Below the pieces are notes generated by a model. That model was not told the origin of the DNA. It saw only the letters and a list, made by a program, of their open reading frames with translations, and did not search any database. A stretch of DNA of 64,000 bases from assembly GCF_019744875.1 (NCBI RefSeq), contig NZ_JAIETU010000006.1:248001-312000 (forward strand), written 5' to 3'. This DNA is from Hyphomicrobium sp. GTDB taxonomy: Bacteria; Pseudomonadota; Alphaproteobacteria; Rhizobiales; Hyphomicrobiaceae. This document shows, in pieces, positions 24,671-32,114 of this stretch; the stretch's first letter is position 1; each line of letters begins with the position of its first letter. A program made the translations under genes and the position numbers.

Positions 24671-24955
24671 TCAGGCCTTCCAAAGCGCGCCGACGACGAA
24701 GCCGACGACGGCTGCAACGGCGAGCGTGGTCAACGGCTGGTCCTTCACCGACTTGTCGACGGCGGTTTTGAAATTCTCGGCGACGACCTGGATGTTCTCG
24801 GTGGCCACGCGGCTCTGATCGGCCACGTTGCGGACCGAGCGCTCGATCTGGTCGCTCGCCTTGTCGGCAAGATTGGTGGCCTTGTCGGCCAGTTCGTCCG
24901 CTGCGCGGCCGAAATCGCCACCGCGGGTCGTGGACGTCGAAGATGACTGTACCAT
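24671..24955 (-). CDS. DUF883 (ElaB/YqjD-like) membrane-anchored protein
   Basis: A 94-residue protein of the DUF883/YqjD family, whose E. coli members are stress-induced, C-tail-anchored proteins that can bind ribosomes. The long helical middle (ADELADKATNLADKASDQIE and onward) is followed by a C-terminal Gly/Ala/Val helix (LAVAAVVGFVVGALW). The ATG at 24955 was chosen over the much longer open frame because the extension is Arg/Pro-rich. An imperfect EcfG-type promoter lies about 75 nt upstream. The next gene downstream encodes a membrane protein. Confidence 0.85.
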   Translation of the reverse strand: MVQSSSTSTTRGGDFGRAADELADKATNLADKASDQIERSVRNVADQSRVATENIQVVAENFKTAVDKSVKDQPLTTLAVAAVVGFVVGALWKA

Positions 24956-25028
24956 GGGAGCTCCTGTGTATGGGCGTGTATGTGGGCGGCCTGCGTAGGG
25001 GTGGGCGGCCGAACCGGCCTGGGCAGTA

Positions 25029-25053
25029 AACGTCCACAATGCGGATTGGTTGC
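25029..25053 (-). promoter_or_regulatory. Possible EcfG (general stress sigma) promoter for the DUF883 gene
   Basis: Read on the minus strand the site is GCAAC, 16 nt, CGTT. It differs from the GGAAC-N16/17-CGTT consensus at one -35 base. The -10 element is perfect, and the distance to the ATG at 24955 is suitable. The support is moderate because of the mismatch. Confidence 0.4.
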
Positions 25054-25118
25054 ACGGCGTCGTTGTCAGTCGGAAACGCTGCTGTTTTGTGCCGCTGCTG
25101 CGTTGCAGTTCGAGTCTG

Positions 25119-26750
25119 TCAGCTCTTGCGGCCCGCTTGCGTCGGGGGGCGGGCGCCCGGCTTGAACGTGCCGGCGATCGTGCGCCCGGCATTGCTGGCC
25201 TGGGTCCAGAGCTGCTTCCAGCTCCAGCTTTCCTTGAGGTCATTCAGGCAGCGCAGAAGCTGGGCGCGGGTGGCTTCCGGCAGCGCTTCGGCGATCCTTT
25301 GCCAGAGTTGGTCGACGTTGTACGGCTTGGCCGGATCGCTCAGGCTGAGGGCAACCGCTTCGTCGGCATCGAAACCGAGGTCCTCGGCAGCGGCGGCGAC
25401 CGCGGACCGAATGGTGCGCACCTTCTCGGACTCGCCCGTTGCGAGATCATAGGGCGGGTGCCATTCGTTGAACGGACGCAGCCGGTCGATGTGGGTTGCG
25501 ACGAGAATGATCGGCGGGCGGCGGCGGTTGAGACGCGAGGCAAAATGCAACCGCACGCCTTCCAGCACGCGGCGGTCCGCTTCGCGGTCGGCCCGATTGA
25601 CCGCAACCACCCACAGCACGAGGTCACAGTCGGCTGCTTTCTCGACGAGCTGATCCAGCATGCCGGGGTCCGAGCCGATGCCCGGGCTGTCGATAATGAA
25701 TGCGGCGGGGAGGCCATCGCCCTGCAAAACGTAGGGCGTGAAGTTGGCGGTCGCGGGCAAGGCGTCGGTTGCGGCGCGTGCCTCGCGGGCGAGCGCGTTG
25801 ATCAGGCTCGATTTGCCGGCGCTCACCTGGCCCGCCACAAGGATGCGCAGCGGCTCGGCTTGAACCTGCCCGATGGCTTCGTTGTCGGCGGCGCTATCGG
25901 CGGACACGTATCCGGCCAGCGCGCCGGACGACACCCTGAGACGTCGGCCGTAGAGGTCGATGGCCGCGCGGCCGATCTCGAGAATGTAGACCTCCATCAA
26001 GCGGCGCGAGATGGCGTCACGGCCCCACTGCACCATCGCTTTCGAAAGCTGCTCGCGCGCTTCCTGGGCCGCGGCGGTCGCCGGATTGATGAGGCGCACG
26101 ACGCGCCAGACTTCATAAGCGCGCTCCGCGGTGTCGATTGCGCCGCGCCAGCGATAGAGCGCCAGGGCCTGAGCCACCGTCATGCGTTCGCCGAACGGAA
26201 CGGTATCGAGCACAAACGTTCTCAGGCGGCGGCTGACGCGCTCGATGATGGCGAGCGCTTCGGGCGTGGTGAACTGCCAGAGCGGGTCTGTTCGCCCCGG
26301 GTGGAGCCGGTGCGCCACTGTCTCGATGGCTTCCTGGCCAAGCTTCAGGAGACTTTCCGGAGACGCGATGCGGTCGGGATCGCTTTTGGCGGCGAGCGCC
26401 TCGACATCACTCCAGGCCAGCTCCTCGGCCGGAGACCAGCTCAGGTCACGGGCGAGGGAGCCTGCCGTCGACGGCGTGGCGGAGGCGTCCGGGTCGTCGC
26501 GCTCGGAGGCGGCGGACTGCATGTCGGGCCGTGATGGCAGTAGGCGGCGCTGGACGAGGTAGACGATCGCCACCGCCGATAGCGCAAAGACGGTCCAGTG
26601 AATGAGATAGCCGTGCTGCCAAAGCCAGAGGCTGCCCAGCGGAATGAGCGACAGCGCGGGGATGAGCAGGCCGATGGTGATGAGGATCAAGGATGCGGTG
26701 CGCTGGGCGGGCCGCTTGCCACGTCGCTGGCCGTCGGCGGCTTTCGTCAT
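25119..26750 (-). CDS. Membrane-anchored P-loop GTPase
   Basis: A 543-residue GTPase of the YcjX/dynamin-like or Era-like type, function unknown. Two N-terminal helices (about residues 20-42 and 50-66) anchor it in the membrane. The G domain starts about residue 300: G1 is GQVSAGKSSLI, G3 is DSPGIG and a G4-like element is LVATHID. Typical G4 is NKxD, so nucleotide specificity is uncertain. About 230 residues of helical sequence lie between anchor and G domain. The start overlaps the stop of the upstream GTPase gene by 4 nt, and the pair follows an EcfG-type promoter. Confidence 0.8.
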   Translation of the reverse strand: MTKAADGQRRGKRPAQRTASLILITIGLLIPALSLIPLGSLWLWQHGYLIHWTVFALSAVAIVYLVQRRLLPSRPDMQSAASERDDPDASATPSTAGSLARDLSWSPAEELAWSDVEALAAKSDPDRIASPESLLKLGQEAIETVAHRLHPGRTDPLWQFTTPEALAIIERVSRRLRTFVLDTVPFGERMTVAQALALYRWRGAIDTAERAYEVWRVVRLINPATAAAQEAREQLSKAMVQWGRDAISRRLMEVYILEIGRAAIDLYGRRLRVSSGALAGYVSADSAADNEAIGQVQAEPLRILVAGQVSAGKSSLINALAREARAATDALPATANFTPYVLQGDGLPAAFIIDSPGIGSDPGMLDQLVEKAADCDLVLWVVAVNRADREADRRVLEGVRLHFASRLNRRRPPIILVATHIDRLRPFNEWHPPYDLATGESEKVRTIRSAVAAAAEDLGFDADEAVALSLSDPAKPYNVDQLWQRIAEALPEATRAQLLRCLNDLKESWSWKQLWTQASNAGRTIAGTFKPGARPPTQAGRKS

Positions 26751-28066
26751 GACCGCGACCCGTCCTGGCGCTCGCCCACTTTGCTCTCGCGTTCGCTCAT
26801 CCGCTGCCGCTTGGCCATGCTGAAGGCGTCGCGCAAGGCGCGCTGGTAGGCTTCCGCGATTCCGCCCCGATCCATCGTGCCGAGGCGGCGGCCGTGAAGA
26901 TAACGAACAGCGGCTTTTCCGAGCGCGTACGTGATCGCGAAACTTGCGGCGGCCGAGGCGGCGGCGCCTGCCGTCTGCCCGTAAACGGGCAGGAACTTCG
27001 CGAGCTGGCGCACGCCCAAACCGGTTGCAACGCGCGCCAGCGTGCCCGCGCCGATGGCGGCCGTCAGCTCCGCGTACGCGCGCTTGTCCCAGGTGATGCC
27101 GTAGTGCTGGCCGAGCTGGCTCAGCATGCGCGCCTGGATTGTCGTCGCTGCAATCGCGCCGGCAACCGGGATCGGGACAAGATCGCCGCCGGCTGCTGCC
27201 ATGGCGTGGCCCATCACGATCGGATCCGCGGTGTGCTCACGTGGGTCCGTGCGAATGCCCGGCATGGCAGACAGCGCGGTGAGCAACGCGAACGGCGCCA
27301 CCATCGCCAGGGCCTCGGTCAGCGCGTCGAGCCCGTAGTCGGCGGGCGGAAGGCCATCACCCGGATGCGTGAGGTCGACAGGCGCGAACAGCAGCGCGCC
27401 GCGTCCGGGAAGCTTGTCGAACATCGTGCGCTGGTAGGCGAGGCTGCGCATCAGATCGGGGGGAATGCGGGCGATGGCCTCGGGCGGCGCGTTCGGCTCG
27501 AACGGGTAGGGTTCAATGTGGCCGTCGCCGGTGGCATAGCCGTCGTGGAGGCTTGTTTGCGCGATGACGATCGGCCAGTCCGGATGGCGGGCGCGGACTT
27601 TCGACAGGGCTGCGAACAGCCCGTCCTGGTTTGAATCCATGGCTCGCATGGTTGCGAGAATGAGATGGGCGGCGCCTTCGCTGACTGCGAGGTCATCCGA
27701 TGGGTCGTAGTTGGCTTCGCCGAGCCCGCGCGTGTCGAGGAAGCGGATGACGGGGGCTTCGCTCGGAAACGCGTAGATGCTGGATGTCTGCGTGCAGGCG
27801 CGGAAGCCGTTGCCAATCTCGGCATCGGTGCTCTGCGTGATGGCGCGGATGACCGAGGTTTTGCCGCTCTGGACTTTGCCGATCAGCCACACGACCGGCG
27901 CGTACGTCTGCGCGGTGGCTTCCGTCCATTCGGCGGAGCCGGCTTGCGCTTCGCCGTTTTTCTGGCCGGTATTCGTTTGAGCGTTGCCGGCCTGGGAGTT
28001 GCGTCGGCCTGCCCGGCCCGTCAAGCCGGGCAGCACGCCCTTCAGCGCTGCAGCCCACGTCGACAT
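26747..28066 (-). CDS. P-loop GTPase with DUF697-like C-terminal region
   Basis: A 439-residue protein. After a Gly/Asn/Gln-rich N terminus the G1 motif is LIGKVQSGKTSVIRAI (about residues 61-76). G3 is LDTRGLGE, and a G4 equivalent is unclear (IAQTSLHD). The C-terminal half (about 250-400) has hydrophobic helices such as DLVPIPVAGAIAATTIQARM and resembles DUF697/YcjF-type domains that associate with membranes. It is the first gene of a two-GTPase operon. A GGAAC-N17-CGTT promoter lies 61-86 nt upstream, suggesting induction by the general stress response. Confidence 0.78.
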   Translation of the reverse strand: MSTWAAALKGVLPGLTGRAGRRNSQAGNAQTNTGQKNGEAQAGSAEWTEATAQTYAPVVWLIGKVQSGKTSVIRAITQSTDAEIGNGFRACTQTSSIYAFPSEAPVIRFLDTRGLGEANYDPSDDLAVSEGAAHLILATMRAMDSNQDGLFAALSKVRARHPDWPIVIAQTSLHDGYATGDGHIEPYPFEPNAPPEAIARIPPDLMRSLAYQRTMFDKLPGRGALLFAPVDLTHPGDGLPPADYGLDALTEALAMVAPFALLTALSAMPGIRTDPREHTADPIVMGHAMAAAGGDLVPIPVAGAIAATTIQARMLSQLGQHYGITWDKRAYAELTAAIGAGTLARVATGLGVRQLAKFLPVYGQTAGAAASAAASFAITYALGKAAVRYLHGRRLGTMDRGGIAEAYQRALRDAFSMAKRQRMSERESKVGERQDGSRS

Positions 28067-28126
28067 GAGAGCCCTCGGTCCAGGAATGTAAAAGCTACGC
28101 GTGAGAGACTAGGCATCGTGACGTAA

Positions 28127-28152
28127 AACGCGCAGCTTCGCCATTCTGTTCC
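28127..28152 (-). promoter_or_regulatory. EcfG-type promoter of the GTPase pair
   Basis: On the minus strand GGAAC (28152-28148) is followed by 17 nt and CGTT (28130-28127). Both elements match the alphaproteobacterial EcfG consensus exactly. The position fits a transcription start near 28119 and a leader of about 50 nt. Confidence 0.7.
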
Positions 28153-28211
28153 GGAAAGTGTGTTTGAGGTTGTGATCCGCTCGGCGCGATCGTTACTCGC
28201 GCGCGGTGGCC

Positions 28212-28649
28212 CTACTTCTGGGCCTTCAGGTAGTCGATGATCAGTTTGCGCTGATCGGCTTCCGCGATGCCGCCGAACGGCTTCATCGTCGTGTTGGATG
28301 CAATCGACGAGGGGTTCGCCAGGAACTTGTCGAGCGTGGCGTCGTCCCAGGTGATCTGCTCCGTCAACTGGCCGGAGTAGTTTCCGAAGCCTTTGACCTG
28401 TCCGCCTTTCGCGCCGTGGATGCCATGCAGCGTTGGGCCCAGGCGATTGTCGTCCGGCTTCAAGGAATGGCAGGTTCGGCAGTGCGTGTTGAAGGCGACC
28501 TGTCCGGCGTCCTCGTCGCCGCCGGCACCCGCCGCGTCCGGTGTGCTTGCCGGTGGGGCCGTGGTCTCGCCCGCCGCATAAAGAGGGCTCGTCAGGGCGG
28601 CGCTCATCACCAAGGCGGTGAGGAAGGTACAACTCCTTGTGCGCGACAT
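28212..28649 (-). CDS. Class I cytochrome c, exported
   Basis: A 145-residue monohaem cytochrome c with a signal peptide (FLTALVMSAALTSPLYAAGE). The single haem site is CRTCH, followed by RLGPTLHGIHGAKGG. The axial Met is probably in TMKPFGG. The ATG at 28649 was chosen because GAGGAGG lies 6-7 nt upstream; an open frame extends 14 codons further. A perfect EcfG promoter lies 41-65 nt upstream. The electron partner is unknown; nearby genes do not encode an oxidase. Confidence 0.92.
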   Translation of the reverse strand: MSRTRSCTFLTALVMSAALTSPLYAAGETTAPPASTPDAAGAGGDEDAGQVAFNTHCRTCHSLKPDDNRLGPTLHGIHGAKGGQVKGFGNYSGQLTEQITWDDATLDKFLANPSSIASNTTMKPFGGIAEADQRKLIIDYLKAQK

Positions 28650-28689
28650 CTCGGGCCTCCTCGTTTCTTGTTGCTGATTGTCAGTGATC

Positions 28690-28714
28690 AACGCCGGGTT
28701 GGGCGGCGAGTTCC
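28690..28714 (-). promoter_or_regulatory. EcfG-type promoter of the cytochrome c gene
   Basis: On the minus strand GGAAC (28714-28710), 16 nt, then CGTT (28693-28690), an exact match to the EcfG consensus. The expected transcription start near 28682 leaves a leader of about 33 nt to the ATG at 28649. Confidence 0.75.
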
Positions 28715-28875
28715 TGCCAGATGTTCCCGAAGTTGCATTCCGGAAGGAACATCAGATGTTTAGGAGCGCAGTCCGGCGCGCGTTGGGCCCGGCGGCGGAG
28801 AGGTCGCGCGTTCAATAGTCGGGTGTTCCGTAGGAAACAGCGCGCGGGCGCCAGATGTTTATTGATGGAGGTGTT

Positions 28876-28900
28876 GGAACCAAAGCGCCTCCCCGCTGTT
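28876..28900 (+). promoter_or_regulatory. EcfG-like promoter of the C-loop small RNA
   Basis: GGAAC at 28876-28880, 16 nt, then TGTT at 28897-28900. It differs from consensus only in the first -10 base (T instead of C). It lies just upstream of three hairpins with C-rich loops, and a start near 28907-28910 would place the first stem at the 5' end of the RNA. Confidence 0.6.
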
Positions 28901-28907
28901 GGTTTCA

Positions 28908-29040
28908 CGATCCGCCGGAACGTTTCCCCCCAACCTTCCGGCGAGACAGAACGCCGCCGCGGGCTTCCCCCCAACCCACGCTCGGCGGCGTTCGCAATAC
29001 GGTCGGCCCCCCAGTTCCCCCCTGGGGGGCCTTCTCTTTT
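28908..29040 (+). ncRNA. Candidate stress sRNA with three C-rich hairpin loops
   Basis: A compact RNA of about 130 nt can be drawn from three consecutive hairpins. Stem 1 is CGCCGGAA (28913-28920) with TTCCGGCG (28936-28943). Stem 2 is GAACGCCGCCG (28949-28959) with CGGCGGCGTTC (28983-28993). Stem 3 is the terminator. Loops 1 and 2 share TTTCCCCCCAACC/TTCCCCCCAACCC, and loop 3 is TTCCCCC. No convincing protein is encoded. C-rich loops are suited to pairing with G-rich ribosome sites. GsrN of Caulobacter, an EcfG-dependent sRNA with a C-rich loop, is the closest known model. Homology is not established here. Confidence 0.68.
29005..29040 (+). terminator. Rho-independent terminator (third hairpin of the sRNA)
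   Basis: GGCCCCCCAG at 29005-29014 pairs perfectly with CTGGGGGGCC at 29022-29031 around a 7-nt loop. The tail TTCTCTTTT follows to 29040. Confidence 0.85.
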
Positions 29041-29116
29041 GGCCAATTAAGTTTCACTTAAGACGCAACGCCGATCCCGGACGATATGCCGATCGGTCAA
29101 GCGGGGAGGATGTGGG

Positions 29117-30049
29117 ATGATTTCACGCAGGACGTTTCTTGAAGCGGTTTCTTCGACAGCGGCCGTGGCTGTCACGTCGTCGTCGCTCGCGGCTTCTGCC
29201 TTTGCGGGTGGAGGCTCATCCGGTCCGTTGGTCCGCCGCGCAATCCCTTCGACCGGCGAGATGCTGCCCGTGATCGGCATGGGCACGTCCGGCAGTTTCG
29301 AGGTAAGCGCGGGCACGCCCGAATACGACGCACTCAAAGAGGTGCTGAAGGTCTTCGTCGACGGCGGCGGCACGGTGATCGATACCGCGCCGACCTATAG
29401 CGTGGCCGAGGATGTGCTGGGCGCGCTGCTCGCCGAACAGAGCCTTCGGCCCAAGGTCTGGCTTGCCACCAAACTCTCCGGGGTGCGCGGGCGCGAGGCG
29501 GGGCTTGAGCAGTTCAATCATACGCTCGGCCGGCTCAAGACGGACCGTGTCGAGCTGCTCCAGGTGCACAATCTCGGCGATCTCAAAACACAGCTTGCGC
29601 TGGCGCGCGAGCTCAAGGCGGACGGCAAAACGCGCTACGTGGGCGTGACCCACTACGTCGAAGGTGCACAAGACGAGCTGGCGGACATCGTGCAGGCGGA
29701 GAAGCCGGATTTCCTGCAGATCAACTACTCGGTGGTGAGCCGTGGCGCGGAAAAGCGCGTTCTTCCGTTGGCGCGAGATCTCGGCATCGCCGTGCTGATC
29801 AATCGCGCCTTCGAGGACGGCAGGCTGTTTCAACGCGTCGGCGACAAGCCGCTGCCGGACTGGGCCGCCGAAGCAGGGATCAGCTCGTGGGCGCAGGCGT
29901 TCCTGAAGTACGCGCTCAGCCATCCGGCTGTGACTGCCGTGATCCCCGCCACCGGTAAGCCGCATCGGCAGGCTGATAATCTCAAGGCAGGTTTCGGGCC
30001 GGATCTCACGGATCCGCAACGGGCGTCCCTCGTCGCGATGCTGGCGTAG
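29117..30049 (+). CDS. Tat-exported aldo/keto reductase
   Basis: NAD(P)H-dependent reductase of aldehydes or ketones, 310 residues. The N terminus has a twin-arginine signal (ISRRTFLEAVSSTAAVAVTS), so export in folded form is likely; this is unusual for aldo/keto reductases. The family core follows: VIDTAPTYSVAEDVLGALL (Asp and Tyr of the active site), WLATKLSG (Lys), LLQVHNLGD (His) and DFLQINYSV. It ends normally. It lies 7 nt upstream of an MFS-type gene and 77 nt after the sRNA terminator. The substrate is unknown. Confidence 0.88.
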   Translation: MISRRTFLEAVSSTAAVAVTSSSLAASAFAGGGSSGPLVRRAIPSTGEMLPVIGMGTSGSFEVSAGTPEYDALKEVLKVFVDGGGTVIDTAPTYSVAEDVLGALLAEQSLRPKVWLATKLSGVRGREAGLEQFNHTLGRLKTDRVELLQVHNLGDLKTQLALARELKADGKTRYVGVTHYVEGAQDELADIVQAEKPDFLQINYSVVSRGAEKRVLPLARDLGIAVLINRAFEDGRLFQRVGDKPLPDWAAEAGISSWAQAFLKYALSHPAVTAVIPATGKPHRQADNLKAGFGPDLTDPQRASLVAMLA

Positions 30050-30055
30050 CGCGGC

Positions 30056-31378
30056 ATGGCAGATCCGGCTCGTTCCAATCCCACTCGCGCCTCCCGTGGC
30101 CGTCAGCTTCAGGACGTGTTCTCTGTCGAGCGCGGCGAGGTGCCTGTCGTGGTGGCCGGCGCGTCGATGTTCTTCCTGCTGTTCACCGGCTACTTCATGC
30201 TCCGCCCCGTGCGCGAGACGATGGGCATCGCGGGCGGCGTCGAAAACCTGCAGTGGCTTTTCACGGCGACATTCGTTGCCACGCTGGTGGCGCTGCCGCT
30301 GTTCGGCTGGATCGCGTCGCGGACGACACGGCGTCACATCCTGCCGTGGACCTACGCGTTCTTTGCGCTGAACCTCGTCGCTTTCGCGATCGGTTTCGTG
30401 CGTGACCCGGACAACATCTGGGCCGCGCGCGGGTTCTACGTCTGGCTCTCCGTTTTCAATCTGCTCGTGATTTCACTCGCCTGGAGCGTGCTTGCCGACC
30501 TTCTATCGACGGGGCAGGCGAAGCGTCTGTTCGCGTTGATCGCAGGCGGCGCAAGCGTCGGCGGTCTCACGGGGCCGATCGTGGGCACGCTGCTCGTGCC
30601 GTCGATCGGACATGCGGGATTGCTGCTGCTGGCCGCGCTTCTGCTGATGCTCAGCGCCGTGGCCGCCATCGTGCTGCATCGGTGGCGGGATCGTCATCCC
30701 GACGCTGACGCCGAAAGTGCAACGCGCGGCGCGCCGATCGGCGGACATCCTTTTGCGGGCGCCACATCTGTATTGCGTTCGGGGTATCTGGCGGGGATCG
30801 CGTTGTTCGTGGTGCTGCTGGCGGTGGTGAGCACGTTTCTCTATTTCGAACAGGCGAAGCTGGTGGCCGAGACATTTCCGGATCGCGTGCGCCAGACGCA
30901 GGTGTTCGGGCTCATCGACCTCGTGGTGCAAACGCTGACGCTCTGCGTCCAGGTGTTCCTCACCGGCCGGATTGCGAGCCGCCTCGGCATCGGCGTTTTG
31001 CTCGTCGGTGTGCCTCTGGTAATGGCGGCCGGTTTTCTGTGGATCGCGCTTGCGCCCGTGTTCGGCGTGCTGGCTGTCGTCATGGTCGTCCGGCGCGTCG
31101 GCGAATACGCGCTCGTGAGGCCGGGGCGAGAAATGCTCTACACCGTTGTAACGCCGGAAGATCAATATAAGGCCAAGAACTTCATCGACACCGTCGTGTA
31201 CCGCGGTGGCGATGCGATCGGCGGCTGGGTGAAGCGCGCGCTCGATGTGCTGGCTGAAGTACCGGCGGTCGCGATGGCGATCGGCGCGGTTCTCGCGCTC
31301 ATCTGGGCTGCTGTTGGCGCCCGGCTGGGGCGCATGGAGCGGGAAAAAGAGGCCGGGCCAGTTTCCGCAGCGCTATGA
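30056..31378 (+). CDS. MFS-type membrane transporter
   Basis: A 440-residue polytopic protein of about 12 helices. The N-terminal pattern FFLLFTGYFMLRPVRETMG and the late RRVGEYALVRPGREMLYTVV and KAKNFIDTVVYRGGD resemble NTT (ADP/ATP translocase-like) or related MFS carriers widely annotated as MFS transporters. A true ATP/ADP exchanger role is unlikely in a free-living bacterium. It starts 6 nt after the aldo/keto reductase stop, so the two are probably one operon. The substrate is unknown. Confidence 0.8.
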   Translation: MADPARSNPTRASRGRQLQDVFSVERGEVPVVVAGASMFFLLFTGYFMLRPVRETMGIAGGVENLQWLFTATFVATLVALPLFGWIASRTTRRHILPWTYAFFALNLVAFAIGFVRDPDNIWAARGFYVWLSVFNLLVISLAWSVLADLLSTGQAKRLFALIAGGASVGGLTGPIVGTLLVPSIGHAGLLLLAALLLMLSAVAAIVLHRWRDRHPDADAESATRGAPIGGHPFAGATSVLRSGYLAGIALFVVLLAVVSTFLYFEQAKLVAETFPDRVRQTQVFGLIDLVVQTLTLCVQVFLTGRIASRLGIGVLLVGVPLVMAAGFLWIALAPVFGVLAVVMVVRRVGEYALVRPGREMLYTVVTPEDQYKAKNFIDTVVYRGGDAIGGWVKRALDVLAEVPAVAMAIGAVLALIWAAVGARLGRMEREKEAGPVSAAL

Positions 31379-31570
31379 TTTTTCAGCGTCTTTAGCTGGC
31401 GCCCTCACGATCTGAAGAAAATTTTTCGGACGCTGGAACTTTCTGCCGAATAATTTCGAAGAAAACTCGTTCTCTCATGAGTGCGGTTCGAATGCTCATG
31501 TCCCCGCGTTGGCAATCGCGCCGCACATAAACGTCTCATCTCGGCGTCCGCCACGATGGGCACGTCAACG

Positions 31571-31612
31571 GACGGGACAGGACCCGCACACCTGTCCCGT
31601 CTTTGTTGTTTT
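31571..31612 (+). terminator. Strong hairpin terminator, 190 nt after the MFS gene
   Basis: GACGGGACAGG at 31571-31581 pairs perfectly with CCTGTCCCGTC at 31591-31601, followed by TTTGTTGTTTT. It could end the MFS transcript or a small RNA starting near 31440, where GGAAC at 31435 lies in a region without a gene. It might also act for the convergent ArsC-like gene, though the T tract is on the plus side. Confidence 0.8.
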
Positions 31613-31636
31613 GGGGTCATGCTTCGCCGAGCTGTC

Positions 31637-32002
31637 TCAGGCTTTCAATGCGGCAGCGTAGATCTCCGGCTTGAAGCCGACGATGAGCTTTCCTCCCCCG
31701 ATATCCATCACCGGCCGCTTGATCATCGAAGGCTGCGCCAGCATCAGCGCGATGGCTTTTGCTTCGTCGACGTTTTGCCTGTCTGCATCGGGAAGCTTGC
31801 GGAAGGTCGTGCCCGCGCGGTTCAGCAGCGTTTCCCAGCCTGCCGTCTTGCACCACTGCGCGAGCTTCGCGCGGTCGATGCCGTCTTTCTTGTAATCGTG
31901 AAACGCGTAGGCGACGCCGTGGTCCGCGAGCCAGGTTCGCGCCTTCTTGATCGTGTCGCAGTTCGGAATGCCGTAGAGGGTGATGGACTTTGCTTTCGTC
32001 AT
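31637..32002 (-). CDS. ArsC/Spx-family (YffB-like) reductase-like protein
   Basis: A 121-residue thioredoxin-fold protein of the ArsC/Spx family. The single Cys is in IPNCDTIKKAR near the N terminus. The conserved Arg is in MIKRPVMDIG. The length and the missing second Cys match YffB-type members rather than classical arsenate reductases, so arsenate reduction is not assured. It is on the minus strand, 112 nt downstream of hipA, and no ars genes are nearby. Confidence 0.85.
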   Translation of the reverse strand: MTKAKSITLYGIPNCDTIKKARTWLADHGVAYAFHDYKKDGIDRAKLAQWCKTAGWETLLNRAGTTFRKLPDADRQNVDEAKAIALMLAQPSMIKRPVMDIGGGKLIVGFKPEIYAAALKA

Positions 32003-32067
32003 GTCGCTCCTGCTGGTTCACAAGGCCCGCGCCAAGCCGGTCTTTGGCTATTGCAGCTTCTTTTAAT

Positions 32068-32086
32068 ATGTCAAATATGACTATTT
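32068..32086. repeat. Left copy of 19-bp repeat flanking hipBA
   Basis: The sequence ATGTCAAATATGACTATTT matches the right copy at 33765-33783 at 17 of 19 positions, in the same orientation. It lies between hipA and the ArsC-like gene. It contains the half-site ATATGACT found in the hipB operator. Confidence 0.6.
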
Positions 32087-32114
32087 AAACCTATTTATGC
32101 ATCATATCTGAGCA

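Noticed and set aside
28855-29061. Plus-strand 68-codon Pro-rich frame over the candidate sRNA
   Set aside because: The Pro/Phe-rich composition is explained by the repeated C runs of the three hairpin loops, and no ribosome site precedes it.
31435-31460. GGAAC as an EcfG promoter upstream of the 31571 terminator
   Set aside because: At 16-17 nt spacing the -10 reads TCGA or CGAA, not CGTT; not good enough to call.
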